Shown piece after piece: positions 1 through 7,131 of a stretch of DNA of 64,000 bases (its first letter is position 1; each line of letters starts with the position of its first letter). Source of the DNA: CANDOC01 sp965261725 (GTDB taxonomy: Bacteria > Pseudomonadota > Gammaproteobacteria > Pseudomonadales > Endozoicomonadaceae); assembly GCA_965261725.1 (NCBI GenBank), contig CBDHDU010000012.1, positions 1 to 64,000 of the forward strand, read 5' to 3'. Below the pieces are notes generated by a model. The model was not told where the DNA came from and did no database searches. It saw only the letters and a program-made list of their open reading frames with translations. A program made the translations under genes and the position numbers.

Positions 1-170
1 CATGGTGGTTGTGAGAGTGGCTGCCCGGTATCCTTCGACTGAATATCAAGGTGCTGTAGCCTATCCAGTGCCTTGTGTTCGAGTTCACGCCATGCTTCCT
101 GTTTTCGTGCCTGCTGCCGTGAAGTCTGAAGTATATTGGCACGCGCCCAGAATATTGTAGCTTGCTGCCC
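1..170 (-). pseudogene. Detached 3' part of the interrupted helical-repeat gene (runs off window)
   Basis: Reading the minus strand from 170 to 1 gives one stop-free frame beginning GQQATIFWARANILQ and continuing with a helical, Arg/Gln/Glu-rich sequence (RKQEAWRELEHKALDRLQ) to the window edge. No credible start codon lies in this frame within the window. If the group II intron (198-2057) and the extra 7-bp repeats are removed, this frame joins exactly to the upstream exon ending LRMMGDG, giving LRMMGDGQQATIFW. I therefore infer that it is the original C-terminus of the protein encoded at 2047-3351, now cut off. The upstream half is seen; the continuity is inference. It could alternatively be an independent ORF starting inside the repeat. 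Confidence 0.55.
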
Positions 171-197
171 ATCACCCATCACCCATCACCCATCACC
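171..197 (-). repeat. Heptanucleotide tandem repeat (GGGTGAT)n at the intron 3' junction
   Basis: On the minus strand the 3' exon begins GGTGAT followed by three perfect GGGTGAT units, and then GGGCAGCAAG. One more unit (GGGTGATG) sits at the 5' intron junction (about 2058-2065), so the spliced or ancestral tract would hold about five units. Because the unit is 7 bp, every change in copy number shifts the reading frame. With the repeat present, the frame coming from the upstream gene meets TGA inside the tract. Confidence 0.8.
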
Positions 198-236
198 GTC
201 GAGTCAACCGAAGGAACCTCCCCTTCAGCTGCTCAC

Positions 237-271
237 AGAACCGGACTTGAAAGTCTCCCCTCATCCGGCTC
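237..271 (-). ncRNA. Group II intron domain V
   Basis: The minus strand reads GAGCCGGATGAGGGGAGAC, then TTTCAAGTCCGGTTCT. This is the conserved 34-35-nt catalytic hairpin: the GAGCCGG arm pairs with CCGGTTC, and there is an internal bulge. It lies 3 bp beyond the maturase stop codon, the usual position. The following GCAGCTGAAGGGGAGG...CCTTCGGTTGACTC is a plausible domain VI. Confidence 0.85.
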
Positions 272-274
272 TTC

Positions 275-1522
275 TTATCCAACCGCTGACACACAGCCTG
301 CTCGCCAATGTGTCATTAACCACGGAGCCCTTTTTGCGATTCGCCCCAAACAGGAAGCTGCCCGCTTCTTACGGCCCCTCAATTTCTTGCATTTGCCCAT
401 AGCCCAGCGAACCAGTGTTGCTTCCACATAGCTCAGGACTCTTCTCATTGCCGAGGGATAAAATTTCCCAAAGTAATTTATCCAGCCCTGAACGAATGGA
501 TTGATCAGCTTTGCAAGCTCTTCAAGAGAATACAGTGATCGTTTGGTGGGAATAGCCAACTCTCTTATCCTGTCCCGAATATGCTGGGCCGAGGCTTTGC
601 TTATTGCAGGCAGAAAGCCGACAAAGAACTTCCCATACCGGTTTCGGGTCATCCTTGGACGGAAGGTGTAACCAAGAAAGTCAAAAGAGGTGTTTTCATG
701 CTTTTCCGGTCTGTCTTCATCCATGCAGTAAACCAGCTTCGTCTTTTCCGGGTGCAGTGTAAGACCACAGTCGAGTAAACGACTTCTTACTGCTTCCAGT
801 ATGGATTCCGCCTCCTGTTTGCTGCGACAGTGGATCAGCGCATCATCAGCATATCGCTCAAACCAGACGTGCCGGATATTTTGCTCAAGCCAGTGATCAA
901 ACGCATAATGCATAAACAGATTTGCCAGTAAGGGACTGATAACGCCCCCTTGTGGGGTTCCTTTTGTTCTCTCTATTCTCTCGTGCTCACCCTCAGCTGG
1001 AGCTTCAAGCCAACGTTTGATGTACAACAATATCCAAGGTTCTTTGATGTGGTGCTCTACTGCTCGCATGATGAGTTTATGATCAAGATTGTCAAAGAAC
1101 CCTTTGATATCCAGATCAATGACCCAGTCTCGTCTCCAGCAGCGTTTTCGGGCTAGCGCCAACGCATCATGCGCTGAACGATTCGGCCTATAGCCATAGG
1201 AGTTTTCATGAAATGTTCGTTCCACTACCGGCTCGATTATTAGCTTCACCACGGTCTGGGCAATACGGTCGGCTACTGTCGGTACTCCCAGCGGTCTCGT
1301 GCCTCCACCTTTCTTGGCGATGTCGACACGCATGACGGGGGGAGGAAAGTAACTTCCCGATGACATCCTGTTCCAGAGTTTGTACAGGTTACCGCCAAGA
1401 TGTATTTCAAAGTCAGACAAGCTCTGACCATCAATACCAGCGGCTCCCTTATTGGCTTTCACTCTCAGCCAGGCTTGCCAGACAAGCCTTTTAGAAATTG
1501 TGAACGGTTTTGCTTCTGTCAT
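275..1522 (-). CDS. ltrA: Group II intron reverse transcriptase/maturase
   Basis: This is a multifunctional intron-encoded protein that assists splicing and carries out retrohoming by reverse transcription of the intron RNA. Reverse transcriptase blocks are visible in order: KANKGAAGIDG near the N-terminus, RPLGVPTVADRI, YGYRPNRSAHDAL, the DLDIKGFFDNLDH block, GTPQGGVISPLLAN, and the catalytic FERYADD motif. A group II maturase (GIIM/domain X) region follows, with FVQGWINYFGKFYPSAMRRVL. No HNH endonuclease domain follows, and the total length of about 415 aa fits endonuclease-less types. An ATG seven codons upstream (1543) is also possible. All catalytic residues seem intact, so the intron may be active. 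Confidence 0.95.
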   Translation of the reverse strand: MTEAKPFTISKRLVWQAWLRVKANKGAAGIDGQSLSDFEIHLGGNLYKLWNRMSSGSYFPPPVMRVDIAKKGGGTRPLGVPTVADRIAQTVVKLIIEPVVERTFHENSYGYRPNRSAHDALALARKRCWRRDWVIDLDIKGFFDNLDHKLIMRAVEHHIKEPWILLYIKRWLEAPAEGEHERIERTKGTPQGGVISPLLANLFMHYAFDHWLEQNIRHVWFERYADDALIHCRSKQEAESILEAVRSRLLDCGLTLHPEKTKLVYCMDEDRPEKHENTSFDFLGYTFRPRMTRNRYGKFFVGFLPAISKASAQHIRDRIRELAIPTKRSLYSLEELAKLINPFVQGWINYFGKFYPSAMRRVLSYVEATLVRWAMGKCKKLRGRKKRAASCLGRIAKRAPWLMTHWRAGCVSAVG

Positions 1523-1543
1523 AGATTCATCCCAAAGATACAA

Positions 1544-2046
1544 CTGGTTGATCTACTCCATCCACTGGATAAGTCAGCCCCTTCGCTCCACCGCCATTAC
1601 AGAGGCTTCAACACTACTACGAGCTGATCCGCCCCTGTGCCCTGTATTGGTACTCAGAGCCTTGCTGTTCGTCAACTCGGCTGGCTCCCTTAACACCAGA
1701 GCGACAGGTTCTCATGTTCCGTAAAAGAGCCTGAAATCAGTTCATGCCATCTTTGTGCCGGACACCGCTCAGGCGGTAACTGGATAACCCCTGAACTTAT
1801 CATGAGGTGGTGATGCCCCTCACTTTTGATGTCGATGTATATGCTTACGACACGTCATCAATGGTTCACTTGCGTTCATCTCCTGATCTCGTACCTGACG
1901 CAATCTTGTTACGCCTTTTCTGTGACGCTCACCACCCTGACTCTTAATCAGCGCAGCTCACAGTGGTTTGGTGGTCGCTTCCAGAAGCCACCACCGAAGG
2001 GCCTTCCTCCATCTCAATTACAGTTACGAACAGACCGACTCTGTTC
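1544..2046 (-). other. Gene-free stretch: intron 5' RNA domains
   Basis: This 500-bp stretch between the maturase and the intron 5' end shows no convincing protein on either strand; the short plus-strand frames here are spurious. It is best explained as structured intron RNA (domains I to IV). I did not fold it. Confidence 0.65.
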
Positions 2047-3351
2047 TCATGACACACCATCACCCATCATACGCAGAATATGTCCCTGCAAGCTCAGTGA
2101 TTGCGGGGTTTCTTTTTCCTGGCGTGAACGTTTTACCAGCGCCATTGCTGCCTGTAAATTCTTATTCGTATCCGGTACCGACCCTGTAATGATTTCCCTG
2201 CATGCCAGGGTAAACCGGGTTACTGCGATCACATGGAATAGCTGCCAGTTGTGACTTGTGGCAAAAGCCTCCAACAGGATTGTGGCGAGTTGATCCGCTT
2301 TCGAGACGTTATCTGTTTGGTGGTCCAGACACGCCAGCAACCCCAGCTCAATCTGGAGATGGCCGCAAAAGTCAGTCGGCGGCTGGTGCTTGCGTTGGTT
2401 CTCCTGTTGGCGCAGCTGCCGGAACAGCCCCTCGGCTTCGGTTAGCTTCTCAACATCGCCTGTTTCTTCAAGACACCGAGCCAACCCCAGCTCAATCTGG
2501 AGATGGCCGCAAAAGTCAGTCGGCGGCTGGTGCTTGCGTTGGTTCTCCTGTTGGCGCAGCTGCCGGAACAGCCCCTCGGCTTCGGTTAGCTTCTCAACAT
2601 CGCCGGTTAAATCCAGACAGGTTGCCAACCCCAGCTCAATCTGGAGATGGCCGCAAAAGTCAGTCGGCGGCTGGTGCTTGCGTTGGTTCTCCTGTTGGCG
2701 CAGCTGCCGGAACAGCCCCTCGGCTTCGGTTAGCTTCTCAACATCGCCGGTTAAATCCAGACAGGTTGCCAACCCCAGCTCAATCTGGAGATGGCCGCAA
2801 AAGTCAGTCGGCGGCTGGTGCTTGCGTTGGTTCTCCTGTTGGCGCAGCTGCCGGAACAGCCCCTCGGCTTCGGTTAGCTTACCTGCTTCCTGTAAACACC
2901 GAGCCAACCCCAGCTCAATCTGGAGATGGCCGCAAAAGTCAGTCGGCGGCTGGTGCTTGCGTTGGTTCTCCTGTTGGCGCAGCTGCCGGAACAGCCCCTC
3001 GGCTTCGGTTAGCTTACCTGCTTCCTGTAAACACCGAGCCAACCCCAGCTCAATCTGGAGATGGCCGCAAAAGTCAGTCGGCGGCTGGTGCTTGCGTTGG
3101 TTCTCCTGTTGGCGCAGCTGCCGGAACAGCCCCTCGGCTTCGGTTAGCTTACCCATTCCCTGTTTAGTTCTGGCGATTCCTATTTTTAAATAAATGTTCT
3201 CAGGAGCTTGTCGGGATAAACTGGAAAATAAACTCAATGCTTGGGGATAGTTTTTCTTTTTTAAGAAATCCCAGGCTGCCTCTTCTCTTTCTCCTGCTGA
3301 AATACAAAAAGTAATCAAAAAGGCAATGACAGCTTTTATTAATCTGTTCAT
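2047..3351 (-). CDS. Secreted helical-repeat (TPR/Sel1-like) protein, 3' end interrupted by group II intron
   Basis: It begins with a hydrophobic signal peptide (MNRLIKAVIAFLITFCISAG), then a TPR-like helix pair (AAWDFLKKKNYPQALSLFSS, IYLKIGIARTKQGMGK). Six near-identical 45- or 48-residue repeats starting LTEAEGLFRQLRQQENQRKH and including DFCGHLQIELGLA-CL follow. The C-terminal third is non-repeated and helical (KADQLATILLEAFATSHNWQLF...). The last residues MGDGVS run into the group II intron; the exon ends near 2058. Function is not recognised. Such solenoids usually bind proteins, and the signal peptide suggests export. An apparent continuation of the gene lies at 1-170. The region upstream is an IS1595 remnant, so its native promoter may be lost. 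Confidence 0.8.
   Translation of the reverse strand: MNRLIKAVIAFLITFCISAGEREEAAWDFLKKKNYPQALSLFSSLSRQAPENIYLKIGIARTKQGMGKLTEAEGLFRQLRQQENQRKHQPPTDFCGHLQIELGLARCLQEAGKLTEAEGLFRQLRQQENQRKHQPPTDFCGHLQIELGLARCLQEAGKLTEAEGLFRQLRQQENQRKHQPPTDFCGHLQIELGLATCLDLTGDVEKLTEAEGLFRQLRQQENQRKHQPPTDFCGHLQIELGLATCLDLTGDVEKLTEAEGLFRQLRQQENQRKHQPPTDFCGHLQIELGLARCLEETGDVEKLTEAEGLFRQLRQQENQRKHQPPTDFCGHLQIELGLLACLDHQTDNVSKADQLATILLEAFATSHNWQLFHVIAVTRFTLACREIITGSVPDTNKNLQAAMALVKRSRQEKETPQSLSLQGHILRMMGDGVS
2341..3151 (-). repeat. Six near-identical 135/144-bp tandem coding repeats
   Basis: The block beginning CCCCAGCTCAATCTGGAGAT recurs at 2341, 2485, 2629, 2773, 2908 and 3043. Spacings are 144, 144, 144, 135 and 135 bp. 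About 110 bp of each unit is essentially identical at DNA level; variation is confined to the linker (TGDVEK-type 48-aa units versus QEAGK-type 45-aa units). All spacings are multiples of 3, so copy-number change keeps the frame. The identity also leaves other frames open (2256-3167 plus strand), which are not genes. Confidence 0.95.
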
Positions 3352-3387
3352 CAGCTATATGAGATAACAATAATCAGAGTTGTGCTG

Positions 3388-3708
3388 TTATTGGTAGATG
3401 GCTTTCGTCGTGCGCTCACGGCGCAACCGAGCGAGCGGTGTTCCTGTGAAGGCATTAAACAGTCGTCTACACTCTTCACAGCCATACCGTTGCCTTCCAG
3501 CCCGAATACCCCAGCGCTGGATATGAGTGTCGGAGCAGTAAGGGCAGACAGGATGACCTGCAAAGTTGCGCTCAATCCGGCTTTCAAGATCAAGATCGGA
3601 CACAGTGCCGTCGAGCGTGGAAGTCATTATTTGCTGGACGATGCCGAGTTGCTGTGGTGAGAGCAATGGGATCTCGTTGAGAAACTGCCTGAAGGTGTTG
3701 TTTTTCAT
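3388..3708 (-). pseudogene. Truncated IS1595-family transposase (N-terminal zinc-ribbon part)
   Basis: The 106-aa frame contains the zinc-ribbon typical of IS1595/ISXO2-type transposases: HPVCPYCSDTHIQRWG, then RYGCEECRRLFNAFTGTPLARL. Full-length members are about 300 aa and continue into a DDE-type (ISXO2-like) catalytic domain. Here the similarity stops after LARLRRE and the frame ends six codons later, close to the start of the next gene. It is therefore a decayed 5' fragment without catalytic function. Confidence 0.75.
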
Positions 3709-3779
3709 TATGAGGCCTCCTCTACAAAAGAGAGACAGCCTCAGTTTACGCCCTTCAACCGTTTAGGGGAACATAGCCC
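3388..3779 (-). mobile_element. IS1595-family remnant with one terminal inverted repeat
   Basis: The left end of the element on the minus strand begins GGGCTATGTTCCCCTAAACG (3779 inward), an IS1595-like terminus, followed by the transposase start at 3708. The other end and most of the transposase are missing. The terminus abuts and overlaps the stop codon of the F-box gene at 3779-3781. Confidence 0.6.
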
Positions 3780-6700
3780 TAAGGTTGTGAATCATGCTCT
3801 GGAACCCACCATAGTGAAATACCACCATTACTATCCCCCAGTAAAATAAGGTCTTCACTAACTGCCGCTATAGATTTCCCCCAAGTCTTGTGAGCTAGAA
3901 ACAGATCAACTTTCAGTTTTTGTGGTTCACCTTGTAGCTGACCCTCTACTATTTTAAAACGATATAAATCAGAACCAATTATTATTGCAAACCGGTTATC
4001 GGAGAAAATAACCAGATTGAAAAAAGAATAACCGTCAGATAGACAACAATGATCATTTTTAGTAAAAAGACAATGACTGATGTCAAGGCTCCAGCCGACA
4101 AAGTATCCGGATCTTACCAGAACTAAAATTATGTCACCGCATTGTGCAAAACGCAGACTAGAATAAATCTTATCATGTTTGCTTATTTCACCAGCAGAAA
4201 TAGCCGGGCGAGAGCAAACCTTTGTTAAAACCTTTTGAGAATCAAGCTCGAACAATCCTAGATTGGCCGGATTATCCATATCTTCGTCAAGGCTTAACAA
4301 GCGATTTCCGGCATTATTTAGCGCCAAAAGTTTTCTAACTTTTGCCTTTAAATTCAGGGATGACACCAAGGAAAATGTCTCCTCCTGTCCTGTAGTATCA
4401 ATGTCCCAGACAGCCAGTTCAATGGTGCTGTAGCTAATAATCACAACCGTACCTGTCTCCAGCTTAATAGCTGCCAAGTCAAACACATGTTTTGTGACAT
4501 CACAGCTTTTAACCAGACATTCTTTTTTCTGACGGGAAAAATCCCACAAGCTAAGGCGTTTAGAATAGCCTGTTGTTAAATAAAGCTGATCATCCAGAAG
4601 TGAAACTGCTACATCCTGGAAATTGATAAACAGCCCCGTGCCTCTCCACTGCCCATGCCTCTTGGTATCTACTCGCAACTCGCAAACAACTTTTAGAGGA
4701 TAGCCTCCTATCCGCAAAGGAGCCATCATTTTGTCCCCTAGTGCCAGTGCACTCACAGGGGAATTATTAGGACAATGTGGGTAGTTCGTTCTTATCGTAT
4801 GGATAGGAAGAGCATACTTTCTTGTATCGCACAGTATGTGCTTCAAAATATATGCCTGATGGGCTTTCTTCAGAACTTGTTGAAGTAGATAAGTATCCGT
4901 TTTGCATCTGCGTATAATCTCTGGGTTGGTTCCCTGCTTCTCGAGAATCTCGTACCAGTCAAGACACTTAAACCAGATCTGGCTTTTAACCCTCTTTCTT
5001 TCTTCATTGTGGTAGTGGTAGTCGGTTCCTGTATATTGAGTAATTGCAGGATGCATGGCATGCAATTGCAAATCATCCAGACTCTCTCGAAAAACATGGC
5101 TTACCTCTCGGCATCGAGCCAGGCTTTTAAGATCCAGAAAACAAAATACGTGATGTAACATGGAGGCAGGAAGCGCCGGTAGCTCTGGAGAAATCACAAA
5201 ACTTCCCAAGCTGCTTGCAAAACTGAGTGTGACGTCTTCACGGATGGGCTCTTCTTTTTCTACACTATCTTTTAACAGACCCTTGTTGGTGTCTTTCCTG
5301 TCATGTGCTGCCTGCTTTTTCTGTTTTTTTACCAATAGGCTGCTGGTATAACACGTAACAATCTCGTCATATAAAGACGCTTTATTAATTCGTGTTAGTC
5401 CCTTTCTTAACCTGGGTAAAAATGTTGATAGAAATATATTCGGATGCAAGGTTTTATATTTTGTAAAAACCCGTAAATTATCTCGAAAAGGAATTTGTAG
5501 TGGCGTTAATCCTAAATGCAACCCGAGTATGTGGTCACGGGCTACCTCTTCTGTAATAAGTTTTGTTTTCCTCAAAATAACCCGAGAGTGAAGATCAGAA
5601 TAAGTGCCCCCCACTGAAACATGCTCTTCCCTAAAGGCTATTATGGCGTCAATCAGTTTGCTTTGCAGCTGCTGATAGCGAGGGTCATTGAAGTGTTCAA
5701 TAAGCTGGCAGACATGCTCCATCTTTTGTTTCTCAATGAGTGTCCGCAGGAGGTAGAATGTTCTGCCATAAATGCTGCCACCGGGCAGCCTGTCAGTAAT
5801 ATGAGCATAATATCCGCTGGCATGCTTGAGTAGCTCAAAGTTTTCTTTTATATTCCATGCCATATCAAGTAACAGTCGCTGGTTAAGCTCACTAACTCGT
5901 TGTTTTTCCGTCAGGGTCTTGGGTGAATCTTCCTGCTGTTGCCCGCCTTGATCGCCTCCTCCTTCACCACTGCTGAGTTTCTTTTTTTTTACAGCTGAAG
6001 GTCTAGCCCCGGTTGCTTCTCTTTTCCCTAGCTGCTTCTGGCTGCTTGAAGCAGAATGCTTTGATGAGCCAGAACTTGACTGGCTTCTACCACCTCCCTC
6101 AACAGGTTCCTCACCAGCAGTCAATACTGAAAAACAACGCCTGATAGTTTGCAATGGGCCGGAAGCCACAGGACTTTGACGGGGCTGAAACTGATTTCCG
6201 CAATTCCTGTATTCACTCTTTTCCTGTAAAAAAAAATGAGATATTTCCCGAGGTAGAACCCTGGAAAATTCGCTACCGCCATGGTTTCTGCAAACCAGAG
6301 TTAGCAACGGCTCAGAAAGCCTGGCTTCCTTGAAAAATTGCTTGCCATTGCATAAATAGCGGTCTGACTTTTGTTTGATAAAAGCTGGTGTTGAATGGAG
6401 CAAAAGACTAACCAGAACTCCACCGATGGCATAATCAATATTGCTATTTCGGGGTTGTAGCTCAGACCATACCAACCCATTAACGTTTGATGGTATTTTT
6501 TCTCCAACTACTGGTACAGATGTAAAAACAGTGGCAAATCGCTGACATGAAGCAAAAGACGTCGATGGTTTGTCAATCGTCAAACTAAAGGAACCCGACT
6601 CGCTGGCAGGATAAGCGCGCATTACTCCAGAACAAACCTGCTGCAAGGTCACGGCACCTGAGACGACAAGCTGCCGACCTTTTACCTGACAAAACTCATA

Positions 6701-6997
6701 AAACCAACCTGTCTGGTTCCAACGAACATCAGTTCTGGAAGCCGGCAGAGCACTGGAGGGTATATCAGCAGGGGAGTTCTCGGTCAGGTCAGACAGCCAT
6801 TTCAGGCTAGCGGTAACCTTGATATCCTCACAGTCATAACCTAACTCAAAGAAAAGGTTAAGAGATTTATCAGCCATTGGACTTACAGCTGTATTGAGTT
6901 GATCGCTGGCATTAAAGCGCCTTCCAGCCGTCAAATGAAGTATAGATAATGAGACTAAAACCAACAGGAGGTTGGGCAGTAACAAAATATCTTTCAC
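3779..6997 (-). CDS. F-box and beta-propeller (WD-like) eukaryotic-like protein with signal peptide
   Basis: The N-terminus from a GTG at 6997 is a good signal peptide (KDILLLPNLLLVLVSLSILHL), preceded by a GGTGGAAG ribosome site; TTG at 7012 is an alternative. Residues about 310-370 are a low-complexity Ser/Gln/Lys stretch including VKKKKL. A helical region follows, then an F-box at about 605-645 (LPASMLHHVFCFLDLKSLAR, then CREVSHVFRESLDDLQ). The last ~300 residues look like propeller blades (LYLTTGYSKRLSLWDFSR, IELAVWDID, LLGDSNGGISLWWV). F-box/WD proteins in eukaryotes recruit substrates to SCF ubiquitin ligases. A bacterium has no SCF, so an exported host-directed effector is inferred. 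The C-terminus ends where an IS1595 remnant begins. Confidence 0.75.
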   Translation of the reverse strand: MKDILLLPNLLLVLVSLSILHLTAGRRFNASDQLNTAVSPMADKSLNLFFELGYDCEDIKVTASLKWLSDLTENSPADIPSSALPASRTDVRWNQTGWFYEFCQVKGRQLVVSGAVTLQQVCSGVMRAYPASESGSFSLTIDKPSTSFASCQRFATVFTSVPVVGEKIPSNVNGLVWSELQPRNSNIDYAIGGVLVSLLLHSTPAFIKQKSDRYLCNGKQFFKEARLSEPLLTLVCRNHGGSEFSRVLPREISHFFLQEKSEYRNCGNQFQPRQSPVASGPLQTIRRCFSVLTAGEEPVEGGGRSQSSSGSSKHSASSSQKQLGKREATGARPSAVKKKKLSSGEGGGDQGGQQQEDSPKTLTEKQRVSELNQRLLLDMAWNIKENFELLKHASGYYAHITDRLPGGSIYGRTFYLLRTLIEKQKMEHVCQLIEHFNDPRYQQLQSKLIDAIIAFREEHVSVGGTYSDLHSRVILRKTKLITEEVARDHILGLHLGLTPLQIPFRDNLRVFTKYKTLHPNIFLSTFLPRLRKGLTRINKASLYDEIVTCYTSSLLVKKQKKQAAHDRKDTNKGLLKDSVEKEEPIREDVTLSFASSLGSFVISPELPALPASMLHHVFCFLDLKSLARCREVSHVFRESLDDLQLHAMHPAITQYTGTDYHYHNEERKRVKSQIWFKCLDWYEILEKQGTNPEIIRRCKTDTYLLQQVLKKAHQAYILKHILCDTRKYALPIHTIRTNYPHCPNNSPVSALALGDKMMAPLRIGGYPLKVVCELRVDTKRHGQWRGTGLFINFQDVAVSLLDDQLYLTTGYSKRLSLWDFSRQKKECLVKSCDVTKHVFDLAAIKLETGTVVIISYSTIELAVWDIDTTGQEETFSLVSSLNLKAKVRKLLALNNAGNRLLSLDEDMDNPANLGLFELDSQKVLTKVCSRPAISAGEISKHDKIYSSLRFAQCGDIILVLVRSGYFVGWSLDISHCLFTKNDHCCLSDGYSFFNLVIFSDNRFAIIIGSDLYRFKIVEGQLQGEPQKLKVDLFLAHKTWGKSIAAVSEDLILLGDSNGGISLWWVPEHDSQP

Positions 6998-7131
6998 ATT
7001 ATCTTCCACCAAATAACTGTTCTGGTGATTAGCAGGAATACCTACAAAATATAGTCAGCCTCCCTTTTTTTGAAAGCTGCGTGATCGACCGGAAATTATC
7101 TTTCACTGGCGTCAGCTATCAGAGAAAAATT

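Larger units (their letters stand above)
198..2057 (-). mobile_element. Group II intron (about 1.86 kb)
   Basis: The element is bounded by a GTGTG-type 5' end on the minus strand (position 2057 inward) and ends ...CTCGAC at 198. It contains a canonical domain V (237-271), a domain VI-like stem just beyond it, and an intron-encoded reverse transcriptase/maturase (275-1522). About 530 bp lie between the 5' end and the maturase start, which is room for domains I-IV. The element is inserted in a 7-bp repeat tract near the 3' end of a helical-repeat protein gene. The 3' boundary is placed by domain VI geometry and repeat continuity, so it may be off by a few bases. Structural class was not assigned. 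Confidence 0.8.

Noticed and set aside
2341..3151. CRISPR-like repeat array
   Set aside because: Units are 135-144 bp with almost no unique spacer and are coding; no cas genes are visible.
2256..3193. Two long plus-strand ORFs (303 and 267 aa) over the repeat array
   Set aside because: They exist only because the six near-identical repeats keep other frames open; the minus frame has the signal peptide and TPR-like pattern.
3351..3593. 80-aa minus ORF overlapping the IS1595 remnant
   Set aside because: Out-of-frame shadow of the transposase fragment, which has the zinc-ribbon Cys pattern.
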